From contig NZ_AMRM01000010.1 of the NCBI RefSeq assembly GCF_000300335.1, positions 62,001 through 126,000 of the forward strand: 64,000 nt of DNA. Direction: 5' to 3'. Shown here one piece after another: positions 7,705-16,841 of the stretch. The translations under genes and the position numbers were made by a program. How positions within the stretch are numbered: position 1 is the first letter of the stretch; each line of letters begins with the position of its first letter. The stretch is from Nitratireductor pacificus pht-3B (GTDB lineage Bacteria; Pseudomonadota; Alphaproteobacteria; Rhizobiales; Rhizobiaceae). The notes below the pieces were generated by a model. That model worked only from the letters and a program-made list of their open reading frames with translations. It was not told the origin of the DNA and made no database searches.

Positions 7705-9522
7705 CTACTCCGCCGCATCGCCGAACGCGTTGGCGCCGGCTTCGAACTGCAGGCTGGCGAGCTTGGCATAGGCCCCGCCCTTGGCGACGAGGGCGGCATG
7801 GGTGCCTTCCTCGACGATCCGTCCGTCATCCATGACGAGAATGCGGTCGGCCTTCAGCACAGTCGCCAGCCGATGGGCGATCACGACGGTGGTGCGGTCC
7901 CGCATCAGGTGCTCCAGCGCCTTCTGCACGAGCGTCTCGCTCTGCGAATCGAGCGCGGAGGTTGCCTCGTCGAGCAGCAGGATCGGCGCATCGCGCAGGA
8001 TCGCCCGCGCGATCGCCACCCGCTGCCGCTGGCCGCCCGACAGGGTGACCCCGCGCTCGCCGACCTCCGTGTCGTATCCCTGCGCCATCTCGCTGATGAA
8101 ATCATGCGCCAGCGCCGCCCGGGCAGCTGCCTCGATCTCGGCGCGGCTGGCATCCGGCCGGCCGAAGGCGATGTTCTCGGCCGCCGTCGCCGCGAAGATC
8201 GTCACGTCCTGCGGAACGATCGCCATGTGCGCCCGCAAGGCCTGCGGGTCCGCGTCGCGGGCATCCACGCCGTCGACCAGAATGCGCCCCGTATCGGGAT
8301 CGTAATAGCGCAGCAGAAGCGAGAACACCGTCGTCTTGCCGGCGCCGGAGGCCCCGACGATTGCCACGGTCTCGCCTGGCTCGACCGTGAACGACAGGCC
8401 GTGCAGGGCGGAGCGTTCCGGCCGCGTCGGATAGGCGAAGGAGACCGCGTCGAACGTCACCGCGCCGCGCGCCGGTTCCAGCAGCGCAACCGGCCTGGCC
8501 GGAGCGACGATGGCCGGCGTTTCGGCAAGCAGCTCGCTCATCCGCTCGGCGGCGCCCGCCGCCTGGGAAAGCTCGCCCCAGACCTCAGACAGCGCGCCGA
8601 GCGCCCCGGCGGCCAGCACGGAGTAGAGCAGGAACTGGCCGAGCGTGCCCGGCGTCATCGCACCGGACAGCACGTCGCGCGAGCCGAACCACAGCACCGC
8701 CACCACGGACGCGAAGGTGAGGAAGATCGCGAAGAAAGTCAGGAACGACCGCGCCAGGATGGAAGCACGCGCCGCCGCGAACGCCGTTTCGATGGCCCCG
8801 GCGAACGCCTTCGTCACCGCGTTTTCACCCGTGAAGGCCTGGAGGGTGCGCACCGCCCCGATCTGTTCGCTGGCATAGGCCGTGGCGTCGGCCAGCGTGT
8901 CCTGCGCAAAGCGCGAGCGGCGGCGGACGGACCGCCCGAAAGCCACCAGCGGCAGGACGATGACGGGAATGGCCGCGACGACGATCAGCGAGAGGCGCGG
9001 GCTCGTCACCACCATCATGCCGACCGCGCCAAGACCCATGATCAGATTGCGCAGCGCCACCGAGGCGGTCGCGCCGACGGCCGATTTGACCTGCGTCGCG
9101 TCGGCCGAAAGACGCGAGACGATCTCGCCTGATTGCACCGTGTCGAAGAAGGCCGGCGAAAGCCGCGTCACATGCGCAAACACATCGCGGCGCAGATCGG
9201 CCACGACCCGCTCGCCCAGCGTGATCACGAAGAAATAGCGCCCCGCCGAGGCCAGCGCCAGGACGGCGGCGATGACGATCAGCATCGAGAAGTAGTTGGC
9301 GATGAAGACCGAGTCGGACTCTGAGAAGCCATGGTCGATCATCCGCCGGACCGCGAGCGGCAGGGTCAGCGTTGCGATGGCCGCCATGACCAGGAAGACG
9401 CCCGCGCCGAAAGCCAGCCCGCGATAGCGCGCCACATAGGGCACGAGGCGTCGCAGCGGCTTCAGCGAGCGCCGCCTGGCGGTTGCCTCTGCTGCACGGG
9501 ATGCCGTGTCTGAACCCGCCAT
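7705..9522 (-). CDS. ABC exporter, fused membrane and ATPase domains (MsbA-related)
   Basis: 605 residues from the ATG at 9522, which has an AAGG ribosome binding site; another in-frame ATG lies 21 bases upstream at 9543. The N-terminal half has six membrane helices with the coupling region FFDTVQSGEIVSRLSADATQ. The C-terminal half is a nucleotide-binding domain with Walker A GASGAGKTT, signature LSGGQ and Walker B ILLLDEATSALD. It matches the alphaproteobacterial MsbA-related exporter group, a homodimeric half-transporter of the inner membrane. The substrate is unknown; lipid or drug export is plausible. Confidence 0.92.
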   Translation of the reverse strand: MAGSDTASRAAEATARRRSLKPLRRLVPYVARYRGLAFGAGVFLVMAAIATLTLPLAVRRMIDHGFSESDSVFIANYFSMLIVIAAVLALASAGRYFFVITLGERVVADLRRDVFAHVTRLSPAFFDTVQSGEIVSRLSADATQVKSAVGATASVALRNLIMGLGAVGMMVVTSPRLSLIVVAAIPVIVLPLVAFGRSVRRRSRFAQDTLADATAYASEQIGAVRTLQAFTGENAVTKAFAGAIETAFAAARASILARSFLTFFAIFLTFASVVAVLWFGSRDVLSGAMTPGTLGQFLLYSVLAAGALGALSEVWGELSQAAGAAERMSELLAETPAIVAPARPVALLEPARGAVTFDAVSFAYPTRPERSALHGLSFTVEPGETVAIVGASGAGKTTVFSLLLRYYDPDTGRILVDGVDARDADPQALRAHMAIVPQDVTIFAATAAENIAFGRPDASRAEIEAAARAALAHDFISEMAQGYDTEVGERGVTLSGGQRQRVAIARAILRDAPILLLDEATSALDSQSETLVQKALEHLMRDRTTVVIAHRLATVLKADRILVMDDGRIVEEGTHAALVAKGGAYAKLASLQFEAGANAFGDAAE

Positions 9523-9579
9523 TGCCTGCCTTTCCGCCCTCATCGCGCCCGAGCCGGGAAATTCTGCCCCGCTCCAGTC

Positions 9580-9608
9580 TTGTCTTGCCGAAGCGCCTGA
9601 TGTATAGG
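9580..9608 (+). promoter_or_regulatory. Candidate sigma-70 promoter for rpmE
   Basis: TTGTCT (9580-9585) and TATAGG (9603-9608) are separated by 17 bases and point toward rpmE, leaving a leader of roughly 110 bases before the ATG at 9727. Pattern match only; no transcript data. Confidence 0.4.
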
Positions 9609-9726
9609 CACGCCAACCATTTCCGAAGCCGTAGCCTTCCTTGGCCGCGGCTTCAAGTTTTCAAGATGGGTGCAATTGCCGCAACATGGCTTCGATTGGC
9701 ACCCCGAGAGAGTTCAGGACAGACCG

Positions 9727-9948
9727 ATGAAAGCCGATATTCATCCAGACTACCACACCATCAAGGTCGTCATGACGGACGGCACCGAGTACGAGACCCG
9801 CTCCACCTGGGGCAAGGAAGGCGACACGCTGCAGCTCGACATCGACCCGTCCACGCACCCGGCATGGACCGGTGGCCAGCAGTCGCTGATGGATCGCGGC
9901 GGCCGCGTCTCCAAGTTCAAGAAGCGCTACGAGGGCCTCGGCATCTAA
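9727..9948 (+). CDS. rpmE: 50S ribosomal protein L31
   Basis: 73 residues, full length ([19 protein letters not shown] at the start). It lacks the CxxC zinc-ribbon cysteines, so it is the zinc-independent (C-minus) form usual in this order. L31 sits at the bridge between ribosomal subunits near the central protuberance. The gene is monocistronic: candidate promoter at 9580 and a strong bidirectional terminator just after the stop. Confidence 0.97.
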   Translation: MKADIHPDYHTIKVVMTDGTEYETRSTWGKEGDTLQLDIDPSTHPAWTGGQQSLMDRGGRVSKFKKRYEGLGI

Positions 9949-9970
9949 GCCGGCTTCGCAACGAGCTTTC

Positions 9971-10003
9971 GAAAAACCCGCCTCACTCAGGCGGGTTTTT
10001 TGT
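9971..10003. terminator. Bidirectional intrinsic terminator
   Basis: AAACCCGCCT/AGGCGGGTTT stem with loop CACTC, A-run on the left and T-run on the right, placed between convergent rpmE and the SelT/W-like gene. The stop codon of the minus-strand gene (9983-9985) lies inside the loop and stem, so the last codon and the terminator share sequence. Confidence 0.85.
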
Positions 10004-10282
10004 TGCCGCCCTGTCGCTGTGGCCGAGATCCCGCTCCGGATCGATGATGTCGCGGACGCGCTGCTTCAGCACCTTGGCCTCGGGGAAGCCGCCGTCGCGC
10101 TTGCGCTCCCAGATGAGCGTCCCATTGCAGGTGATCTCGAAGATGCCGCCCGTGCCGGGCCGGAGGCTGACTTCGGCGAGTTCGGTGGAGAAGGTCGAAA
10201 GCAGCTCCTGCGCCAGCCAGGCCGAGCGCAGGAGCCATTGGCATTGCGTGCAATAGGTGATCGCGACGCGATGCCCGGTCAT
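9983..10282 (-). CDS. SelT/SelW/SelH-like thioredoxin-fold protein
   Basis: 99 residues of the Rdx family: beta-strand VAITYC, redox motif CTQC at residues 11-14 (Cys in place of the selenocysteine of animal homologues), and the central GTGGIFEITCNGTLIW strand-turn characteristic of SelW-type proteins. Function is presumed redox, poorly defined in bacteria. It starts five bases after the yebC stop and is probably co-transcribed with it. Confidence 0.85.
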   Translation of the reverse strand: MTGHRVAITYCTQCQWLLRSAWLAQELLSTFSTELAEVSLRPGTGGIFEITCNGTLIWERKRDGGFPEAKVLKQRVRDIIDPERDLGHSDRAATKNPPE

Positions 10283-10287
10283 GGCCG

Positions 10288-11037
10288 TCAGGCCGCGCTG
10301 AGCTTAGCCAGCGTCTCGTCGTCCACCTCGAAATTGGCGTAGACGTTCTGCACGTCGTCGTCGTCCTCGAGCGTGGCGATCAGCTTCAGGATCGACTGCG
10401 CGCGATCCTCGTCGACCGGCGTTCCCGTCTGCGGCCGCCAGATCGCCTTCACCGACTCGGCTTCGCCCAGTGCCGTTTCCAGCGCGGAGGTGACCTCGCC
10501 GATATCCTCGAAGCCACAGGTGATGACGTGGCCGTCCTCGTCGGACTGCACGTCTTCGGCGCCCGCCTCGATGGCAGCTTCCATCACCTTGTCGGCGTCA
10601 CCGACGCTTGCCGGATAGACGATCTCCCCGACGCGGTCGAACATGAAGGAGACGGAGCCCGTTTCGCCAAGCGCCCCGCCGGCCTTGGTGAAGGCTGCAC
10701 GCACATTCGAGGCGGAGCGGTTGCGGTTGTCCGTCAGCGCCTCGACGATGACGGCGACGCCGCCCGGGCCATAGCCCTCGTAGCGCACTTCCTCATAGTT
10801 CTCCGCATCGCCGCCGGAGGCCTTCTTGATGGCTCGCTCGATATTGTCCTTCGGCATGGACTGCGCCTTGGCGTTCTGGACCGCAAGGCGCAGGCGTGGG
10901 TTCATCGCCGGGTCAGGCAGGCCAGACTTGGCGGCAACCGTGATCTCGCGCGCCAGCTTGGAAAACATCTTCGAACGGACGGCATCCTGCCGTCCCTTGC
11001 GGTGCATGATGTTCTTGAATTGGGAATGACCGGCCAT
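10288..11037 (-). CDS. yebC: YebC/TACO1-family protein
   Basis: 249 residues starting at the conserved [15 protein letters not shown]; the five extra in-frame codons upstream are unlikely to be used. Members were long annotated as transcriptional regulators and are now linked to translation of proline-rich or other difficult stretches at the ribosome. The [20 protein letters not shown] motif and acidic C-terminal part are intact. First gene of a two-gene unit with the SelT/W-like protein, and divergent from the MBL-fold gene across 150 bases. Confidence 0.95.
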   Translation of the reverse strand: MAGHSQFKNIMHRKGRQDAVRSKMFSKLAREITVAAKSGLPDPAMNPRLRLAVQNAKAQSMPKDNIERAIKKASGGDAENYEEVRYEGYGPGGVAVIVEALTDNRNRSASNVRAAFTKAGGALGETGSVSFMFDRVGEIVYPASVGDADKVMEAAIEAGAEDVQSDEDGHVITCGFEDIGEVTSALETALGEAESVKAIWRPQTGTPVDEDRAQSILKLIATLEDDDDVQNVYANFEVDDETLAKLSAA

Positions 11038-11187
11038 GGGGCTCCTTTTCACGGACTTTTGAAAACATCGGAATTGCCGCGCCTTATAGTGAAAATGCCG
11101 GCCAACGTCCAGAAGCGCAAGCAGGGGCGGCGGCGGGCGGACTGGTTTTGACGGACCCTTTCCTGCTTGCCGAAACGGGAGATGCTC

Positions 11188-12006
11188 ATGACCGCAGTCG
11201 CTACCGCCTGGCGCACTCTTGTCGTCTTACTGCCGTTCCTGCTGTTTCCGCTGGCCGGTTCCCACGCGCAGGAGCAGCGGCCCAGCACCTGCCTCGCCAT
11301 GGCTCGGGCATTGCCGAACGTGATCTACGCCTCGGTGCTGCTCCCCGCGGCCGCGAGCGCCGAGACGGTCGAGATCACCTACGCCGGTCATTCCACCTAT
11401 CTCATAGAGACTCCCGGCGGCGTCACCATCGCCACCGATTTCTCCGGCGCCTACGGCGCAAACCCGGCGCCCCGCGTCGTCACCATGAACAAGGCGCACG
11501 GAACGCATTTCACCATGAACCCCGACCCCGCCATCGAGCATGTGCTGCCCGGCTGGAACCCGGATGGCGGACCGGCGAAGCATTCACTGCTGGTCGACGA
11601 CGTCTATATCCGCAACGTGACGACGGACATCCGCCGCTATGGCGCGATGGAGCCCGACGCCAATTCGATCTTCATCTTCGAAGTCGCCGGCCTGTGCATC
11701 GGCCATCTCGGCCACCTGCACCACCGGCTGGAGGATTCCCACTATGCGGCGATCGGCCGGCTCGACGTGCTGATGGTGCCGATCGACGGCGGCATGACCC
11801 TGTCGCTCGACGGCATGAGCGAGATCGCGCGGCGGCTTTCCTCGTCGGTGATCCTGCCGATGCACCGTCACGCAACCCCGCTCAGCGCCTTCACGAGCCG
11901 CATGGGCGAGGGCTTCGATATCGACTTCCGCGAAACGCGCGGCATCACCGTGTCGCTGACCTCCCTGCCGAGAAGGCCGACCATCGTGATCCTGCAGGGC
12001 GTCTGA
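11188..12006 (+). CDS. Secreted MBL-fold (UlaG-like) hydrolase
   Basis: 272 residues from the ATG at 11188, chosen because GGGAG sits seven bases before it; TTG at 11167 and ATG at 11182 are in frame. A hydrophobic signal segment (about 8-28) ends near the AQEQ sequence, so export is likely. The lactamase-fold region shows [16 protein letters not shown], then TDF in place of the full HxHxDH motif, GHLGHLHH, and a late PMHRHATP. The altered first metal motif (residues around [12 protein letters not shown]) makes hydrolase activity uncertain. Substrate unknown. Confidence 0.75.
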   Translation: MTAVATAWRTLVVLLPFLLFPLAGSHAQEQRPSTCLAMARALPNVIYASVLLPAAASAETVEITYAGHSTYLIETPGGVTIATDFSGAYGANPAPRVVTMNKAHGTHFTMNPDPAIEHVLPGWNPDGGPAKHSLLVDDVYIRNVTTDIRRYGAMEPDANSIFIFEVAGLCIGHLGHLHHRLEDSHYAAIGRLDVLMVPIDGGMTLSLDGMSEIARRLSSSVILPMHRHATPLSAFTSRMGEGFDIDFRETRGITVSLTSLPRRPTIVILQGV

Positions 12007-12009
12007 GCG

Positions 12010-12780
12010 TCACCCTTCGCGCGCGTCCTCCGCCGGCGCGCTGGCGTGCGTCCGCTTGCGCCGCGCCAGCATGTTCAGCCCCTCGACCAGCGCCGAGAAG
12101 CCCATGGCGGCATAGATGTAGCCCTTCGGCACGTGGAAGCCCATGCCGTCGGCGATCAGCGTCATGCCGATCATCAGCAGGAAGGCGAGCGCCAGCATCA
12201 CAACCGTCGGATTGGCCGCAATGAAGCGCGACAGCGGCTCGGCGGCGAGCAGCATCACCGTTACCGCCGCGATGACGGCGATGTACATGATCGCGATCTC
12301 GTTGGTCATGCCGACCGCGGTGATGATGGAATCGATCGAGAAGACCAGGTCGAGGAGCAGGATCTGGAAGATGGCCGCGCCAGCGGTCATCGTCACCGCC
12401 CCCATCATGTTCTCCTTGCCGTCGTCAGGGTCGACGGAATGGTGGATCTCCTTCGTCGCTTTCCAGACGAGGAACAGGCCGCCCGCGATGAGGATCAGGT
12501 CGCGCCACGAGAAGCCGTGGCCGAAGAGTTCGAACAGCGGCGTGGTGAGTTGCACGATGAAGGAGATCGTGGCCAGCAGCGCCAGCCGGAGGATCAGCGC
12601 CGCGCCGATGCCGATGCGACGCGCCCGCGCCTGATGCTCCTTGGGCAGTTTGTTGGTGAGGATGGAGATGAAGATCAGGTTGTCGATGCCGAGGACGATC
12701 TCGAGCACCACCAGGGTGAACAGAGCAACCCAGGCCTCGGGGCTGGAAACGAAGTCGAAATGTCCGGCAAGCCACTCCAT
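12010..12780 (-). CDS. TerC-family integral membrane protein
   Basis: 256 residues, seven or eight hydrophobic helices. Family hallmarks are [17 protein letters not shown] (about 27-43) and [15 protein letters not shown] (about 150-165), the paired intramembrane acidic motifs thought to bind metal, plus a short charged C-terminal tail. TerC-family proteins are linked to Mn export and metal loading of exported enzymes; the tellurite name is historical. Start at ATG 12780 (MEWLAG). It is convergent with the MBL-fold gene, three bases between stops. Confidence 0.92.
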   Translation of the reverse strand: MEWLAGHFDFVSSPEAWVALFTLVVLEIVLGIDNLIFISILTNKLPKEHQARARRIGIGAALILRLALLATISFIVQLTTPLFELFGHGFSWRDLILIAGGLFLVWKATKEIHHSVDPDDGKENMMGAVTMTAGAAIFQILLLDLVFSIDSIITAVGMTNEIAIMYIAVIAAVTVMLLAAEPLSRFIAANPTVVMLALAFLLMIGMTLIADGMGFHVPKGYIYAAMGFSALVEGLNMLARRKRTHASAPAEDAREG

Positions 12781-12847
12781 CGCGGCACCCCTCATTGGCA
12801 GTTTCTATGATTCGGTTCCGCAGAGTTAGGCGCGCGAACCTCCAGCG

Positions 12848-13672
12848 TCAACGCCAGAACGCAGGGATCGTTTCCTCGAGGCGCGGTCCCAGCCTCAGCG
12901 GCGCGATCTTTTCCGCAAGCCCCGTGCGGTCGGAAATCTCCACGCCCAGCCCGCAGATGGTGGCCGGGCCGTTGGCCGTTTCGAAGCGTCCTTTCGGCAC
13001 CTTCGCAGTGAAGCGGTTGAGCGGCTCTTCCTTGTCCATGCCGAGAGAGGAATCGTAGTCCCCGCACATGCCGGCATCCGACAGATAGCCGGTGCCGCTG
13101 TTGAGAATCTGGTGGTCCGCCGTCGGCTGGTGTGTGTGCGTGCCGATCACGACGCTCGCCCGCCCGTCGACGAAATGGCCGAAGCACATCTTCTCCGACG
13201 TCGCCTCCGCGTGGAAATCGATGATCACCGCGTCCGCCTGCTCGCCGAGCGGGCAGGCAGCAAGAACGTCCTCAACGCAGGCGAAGGGATCGTCGAGTTC
13301 CGGATGCATGAAGACCCGGCCCATGATGTTGGAGACGAGAACCCGCGCGCCGTTGCGGGCGACATAAACCCCCGCTCCCTTGCCGGGCGTGCCCTTCGGG
13401 AAGTTGGCGGGACGCAGGAAGCGCTCCTCGCGCGGCGCGAAGGTCAGCGCCTCGCGCTGGTCCCACACATGATTGCCCGTCGTCACCACGTCGGCGCCGG
13501 CGTCGAGCGTGTTCCTGAAGATCTCCTCGGTGATGCCGAACCCGCCGGCGGCGTTCTCGCCGTTCACCACCACGAAATCGAGCTTGAGATCGGAGATCAA
13601 CCCGGGCAACTGCTCCCAGACCGCTGTCCGACCCGACCGGCCCACCATGTCACCAAGAAATAGAAATCGCAT
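12848..13672 (-). CDS. YmdB-family metallophosphatase/phosphodiesterase
   Basis: 274 residues of the TIGR00282 calcineurin-like family. Visible metal ligands are in FLGDMVG (Asp8), NGENAAGG, TTGNHVWD (His), VIIDFHAEATSEK and GTHTHQPTAD. Bacterial members hydrolyse 2',3'-cyclic nucleotides and affect biofilm behaviour; a few related proteins cleave RNA. It sits between the TerC-like gene and ygfA on the same strand and starts just after a palindromic repeat. Confidence 0.92.
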   Translation of the reverse strand: MRFLFLGDMVGRSGRTAVWEQLPGLISDLKLDFVVVNGENAAGGFGITEEIFRNTLDAGADVVTTGNHVWDQREALTFAPREERFLRPANFPKGTPGKGAGVYVARNGARVLVSNIMGRVFMHPELDDPFACVEDVLAACPLGEQADAVIIDFHAEATSEKMCFGHFVDGRASVVIGTHTHQPTADHQILNSGTGYLSDAGMCGDYDSSLGMDKEEPLNRFTAKVPKGRFETANGPATICGLGVEISDRTGLAEKIAPLRLGPRLEETIPAFWR

Positions 13673-13684
13673 GGAACGGTTCTA

Positions 13685-13729
13685 GAGCATCGGACCGAAA
13701 AGTGGAATCCGGTTTTCGGTCCGACGCTC
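13685..13729. repeat. Dispersed intergenic palindrome
   Basis: Arms of 17 bases (13685-13701 and 13713-13729) begin GAGCATCGGACCG and end CGGTCCGACGCTC with one mismatch, around a short AGTGGAATCC-type loop. This is a variant of a very common Hyphomicrobiales intergenic repeat containing AAAAGTGGAATCCGGTTTT. It lies between ygfA and the metallophosphatase gene. Confidence 0.7.
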
Positions 13730-13779
13730 AGTCAATGATTGGGGTAGTTCTTTGTGCATCCGAAAGAACGCGTGGCGCT

Positions 13780-14364
13780 CTATAGAGTGGATGCGAAACG
13801 GCGCAAGCCGCTTTCGGTAAGGATCTCGTCGAGCGCCATGTCGTGCGGCTCCTCGGGCACGCGCGCGACCTCCTGGCAGTCGAAGGCGACGCCGATCAGC
13901 CGCGGCGGACGCCCCCGCGCCACGAGCCGGGCGATCGCCCGGTCGTAATAGCCGGCGCCGTAGCCGATGCGATGGCCGCGACCGTCGAAAGCTGCGAGCG
14001 GCACCAGCATCAGGTCCGGATCGAGTACGGCCGCCGTCGCGTCAGGCCCCTGCGTGCCGAACCCCATGTCGATGAGCGGGGCATCACGCAGGAACGCGCG
14101 GAAGACGATGGTGGTCCTGTCGAGGATGGCCGGCAGGCAGAGCCGGGCGCCGCGCCCGGCGAGCGCCTCCATCAGCGGCCGCACGTCCATTTCCGAACGC
14201 ATCGGCCAGAAGCCGGAGACGACCGTCTCCGGGGCGGGGTCGATCTCGGCCGCCGCTCCGGCAAGATCGAGCGCCGCCCGTGCGCGCCAGGCGGCGTCCA
14301 GCCCGTCGCGTCGGGCCAGCGCCTGCCGGCGGAGTTCCTTCTTGAGGTCGCGTGAAGGAGTCAT
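13780..14364 (-). CDS. ygfA: 5-formyltetrahydrofolate cyclo-ligase
   Basis: 194 residues. It converts 5-formyl-THF to 5,10-methenyl-THF with ATP, returning the storage folate to one-carbon metabolism. Visible motifs: N-terminal KKELRRQALARRDGL, central PAILDRTTIVFR, and the ATP/Mg loop GYGAGYYDRAI. Start at ATG 14364 (MTPSRDLKK) rather than the upstream in-frame ATG that runs into a palindromic repeat. A 6S RNA lies upstream on the same strand, the classic ssrS-ygfA arrangement. Confidence 0.93.
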   Translation of the reverse strand: MTPSRDLKKELRRQALARRDGLDAAWRARAALDLAGAAAEIDPAPETVVSGFWPMRSEMDVRPLMEALAGRGARLCLPAILDRTTIVFRAFLRDAPLIDMGFGTQGPDATAAVLDPDLMLVPLAAFDGRGHRIGYGAGYYDRAIARLVARGRPPRLIGVAFDCQEVARVPEEPHDMALDEILTESGLRRFASTL

Positions 14365-14398
14365 GGAGCGAAACCCGCCAAGGCCGGCAGGTGGCATA

Positions 14399-14549
14399 CC
14401 CCCCTCTGTCCTGCCGGACATCTCCCCCTCAGGGGGGGAGATTGGCCGTCATCGATGCCTCGCGCATTCGCAGATGCGGCATGGCGGAGCCGCGAGTGAT
14501 TTGCGATCTCCCCCCTTGTGGGGGAGATGTCCGGCAGGACAGAGGGGGG
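14399..14549. repeat. 151-bp palindromic element with perfect 29-bp terminal inverted repeats
   Basis: Left arm 14399-14427 and right arm 14521-14549 are exact inverted copies (CCCCCCTCTGTCCTGCCGGA... and its complement). Each arm ends in its own small C-run/G-run hairpin, giving a cruciform-like structure. The 90-base interior has no ORF of note. A near-identical pair of arms with a different interior occurs at 31358-31511. It sits between 6S RNA and ygfA, so the transcript must read through it. Confidence 0.85.
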
Positions 14550-14611
14550 CGTGAAAAGCTCCGGCATGCGCCCACGATAGGCGAGCCGGCGGCATCGGGA
14601 AAGGAAGGAAA

Positions 14612-14770
14612 GATGGCGATCCACGACGACCGATGGAATGTCGATCCCGGGAACCTACACAGTAGGTGGGCGCCGTATGGCCAAGCCCACGGGCAAGACC
14701 AGGGACAGCTCCCTTAGAGATCGATAAGGCCCCGGGGATAAGTTTTCCTGTCGGGAAGCGCAGACCGCTG
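14612..14770 (-). ncRNA. ssrS: 6S RNA
   Basis: Called from three facts. It lies directly upstream of ygfA on the same strand, the conserved ssrS position. The sequence contains the alphaproteobacterial 6S signature hairpin CACCTACTGTGTAGGT followed by TCCCGGGATC. A GC-rich partly paired rod of about 160 bases is flanked upstream by a TATATT -10 box at 14776-14781. 6S RNA mimics an open promoter and sequesters sigma-70 RNA polymerase in stationary phase. Both ends are estimates, good to about 15 bases; no other gene is visible in 14550-14905. Confidence 0.75.
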
Positions 14771-14905
14771 CCGCCAATATAGGCGCGCCTCCGAGGCTCC
14801 GCCAGTGGCATTTGCAAACCCCGAAAATTGATTCCGGTTTCCGGGCCGATGCGTTAGGTTCGCGAAACCGTTTGGACTTGAACAAAGCTCGAAGGATCTG
14901 TGCGC

Positions 14906-15742
<837 letters not shown>

Positions 15743-15760
15743 GCGCAGGACGGCGCTGCG

Positions 15761-16315
15761 GTGGAGATATTCGTTCCAGTTCCGCCAGGAGATGGCGAAT
15801 GGGTGGTGACCGACCGTTACCCGGAGCTGGAGAAAATGCTCGACGCAGGCGCCAGACGCATCCCCTGGTGGCGACGGCCGATCAAAGCCCTGCACGTGAC
15901 GGAGACCGACGACCGGCAGACGCGCCGGACTGTGGACGCGCCATGGATGGGCAGTCACGGCCTGGTGGTGAAACCCGCAGCGCGTGCGGTTCTCGAACCG
16001 CTGTTCGGTGCAGCGGCGCAATTCGTGCCGGTGCGCGGCACCCCCTATCCGGGGCTCGACTACGTTCACGTTCACCATCTCGTCAACGTGCTCGACGAGG
16101 AGCGTTCGGAGATCGTCTATTTCACGCCCGGCGCGGACATCCTGGAGATCACAAGGCATGTCTTTCTGCCCGAAATCGCCAGCGCAGGCCCGGTTTTCAA
16201 GCTGTCGCGCCTGCCGCGCGGCAGCATCTTCCTGCGCGACGATGTGGTCGAGGCGATCCTTACTTCGAACCTGACCGGCTTCGCATTCGAAAAGGTCTGG
16301 AGCAACGTGGAATGA
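15761..16315 (+). CDS. Imm11-like (DUF1629) protein
   Basis: 184 residues with a GTG start, 18 bases after the MoxR stop. The order of elements resembles the Imm11/DUF1629 family from polymorphic-toxin loci: GLVVKPAARAVLEPLF, then YVHVHHLVNVLDEERSEI, then IFLRDDVVEAIL followed by LTGFAFEKVW at the end. No toxin, secretion or VgrG/Rhs gene is near, so it may be an orphan immunity protein or one recruited to another role. It is followed in the same frame by the tail of a lost GNAT gene (16316-16390), suggesting it was inserted here. Confidence 0.6.
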   Translation: MEIFVPVPPGDGEWVVTDRYPELEKMLDAGARRIPWWRRPIKALHVTETDDRQTRRTVDAPWMGSHGLVVKPAARAVLEPLFGAAAQFVPVRGTPYPGLDYVHVHHLVNVLDEERSEIVYFTPGADILEITRHVFLPEIASAGPVFKLSRLPRGSIFLRDDVVEAILTSNLTGFAFEKVWSNVE

Positions 16316-16390
16316 GCGGACCGCAGGCTCTATGATCGCCTGGCGCACACCACGCCCTTCGTCAAATACCAGCGCCAGGAGCCGCTATGA
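16316..16390 (+). pseudogene. Remnant: C-terminal tail of a second GNAT acetyltransferase
   Basis: Reading straight on after the TGA at 16313-16315, the frame encodes RRLYDRLAHTTPFVKYQR, a few more residues, then TGA at 16388-16390. This matches the last residues of the intact GNAT protein downstream (ARKLYDRIGRLTPFIKYQR). The 5' part of this copy is missing; its place is taken by the Imm11-like gene. Its stop overlaps the start of the intact gene as ATGA, so the two copies were once translationally coupled neighbours. Confidence 0.75.
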
Positions 16391-16836
16391 GCAGCAGCCT
16401 TCAGATCCGTCCCCTTCTGCCCGCCGACGAACCGGAATGGCGACGGCTGTGGACCGCCTATCTGCGGTTCTACGAGACCACCCTGCCGGAGGCCGTCTAC
16501 GCCTCGACCTGGGAACGGCTGTTTTCCGATGGCATCTACGAGCCGAAGGGGCTGATCGCCGAGCTGGACGGCCGGCCGGTCGGCCTCGTGCATTACATGT
16601 TCCACCGCACCTGCTGGGCGGTCGGCGACAATTGCTACCTGCAGGACCTCTATGCGGACCCGGAGGTGCGCGGCAAGGGCATCGGCCGGGCGCTGATCGA
16701 GGCCGTCTACGAGAAGGCCGACCAGGCCGGCGCGGCGAACGTCTACTGGTCGACGCAGCACTTCAACGAAACGGCCCGCAAGCTCTACGACCGCATCGGC
16801 AGGCTGACGCCCTTCATCAAGTACCAGCGAAGCTGA
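16387..16836 (+). CDS. GNAT-family N-acetyltransferase
   Basis: 149 residues. The acetyl-CoA-binding motif A is clear: LYADPEVRGKGIGRALIEAVYEKA, with the R/Q-x-x-G-x-G/A pattern as RGKGIG, and motif B follows as VYWSTQHFNETARKLYDRIG. Transfers an acetyl group to an amine; substrate unknown (small molecule or protein N-terminus). It lies between the MoxR-side genes and the CoxE-like gene, and a degraded paralogue precedes it. Confidence 0.9.
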   Translation: MSSSLQIRPLLPADEPEWRRLWTAYLRFYETTLPEAVYASTWERLFSDGIYEPKGLIAELDGRPVGLVHYMFHRTCWAVGDNCYLQDLYADPEVRGKGIGRALIEAVYEKADQAGAANVYWSTQHFNETARKLYDRIGRLTPFIKYQRS

Positions 16837-16841
16837 CGACG

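Noticed and set aside
15799-16335. Alternative plus-strand frame overlapping the Imm11-like gene
   Set aside because: Shifted frame with low-complexity Arg/Ala content; the Imm11-like frame has recognisable motifs and correct spacing from the MoxR stop.
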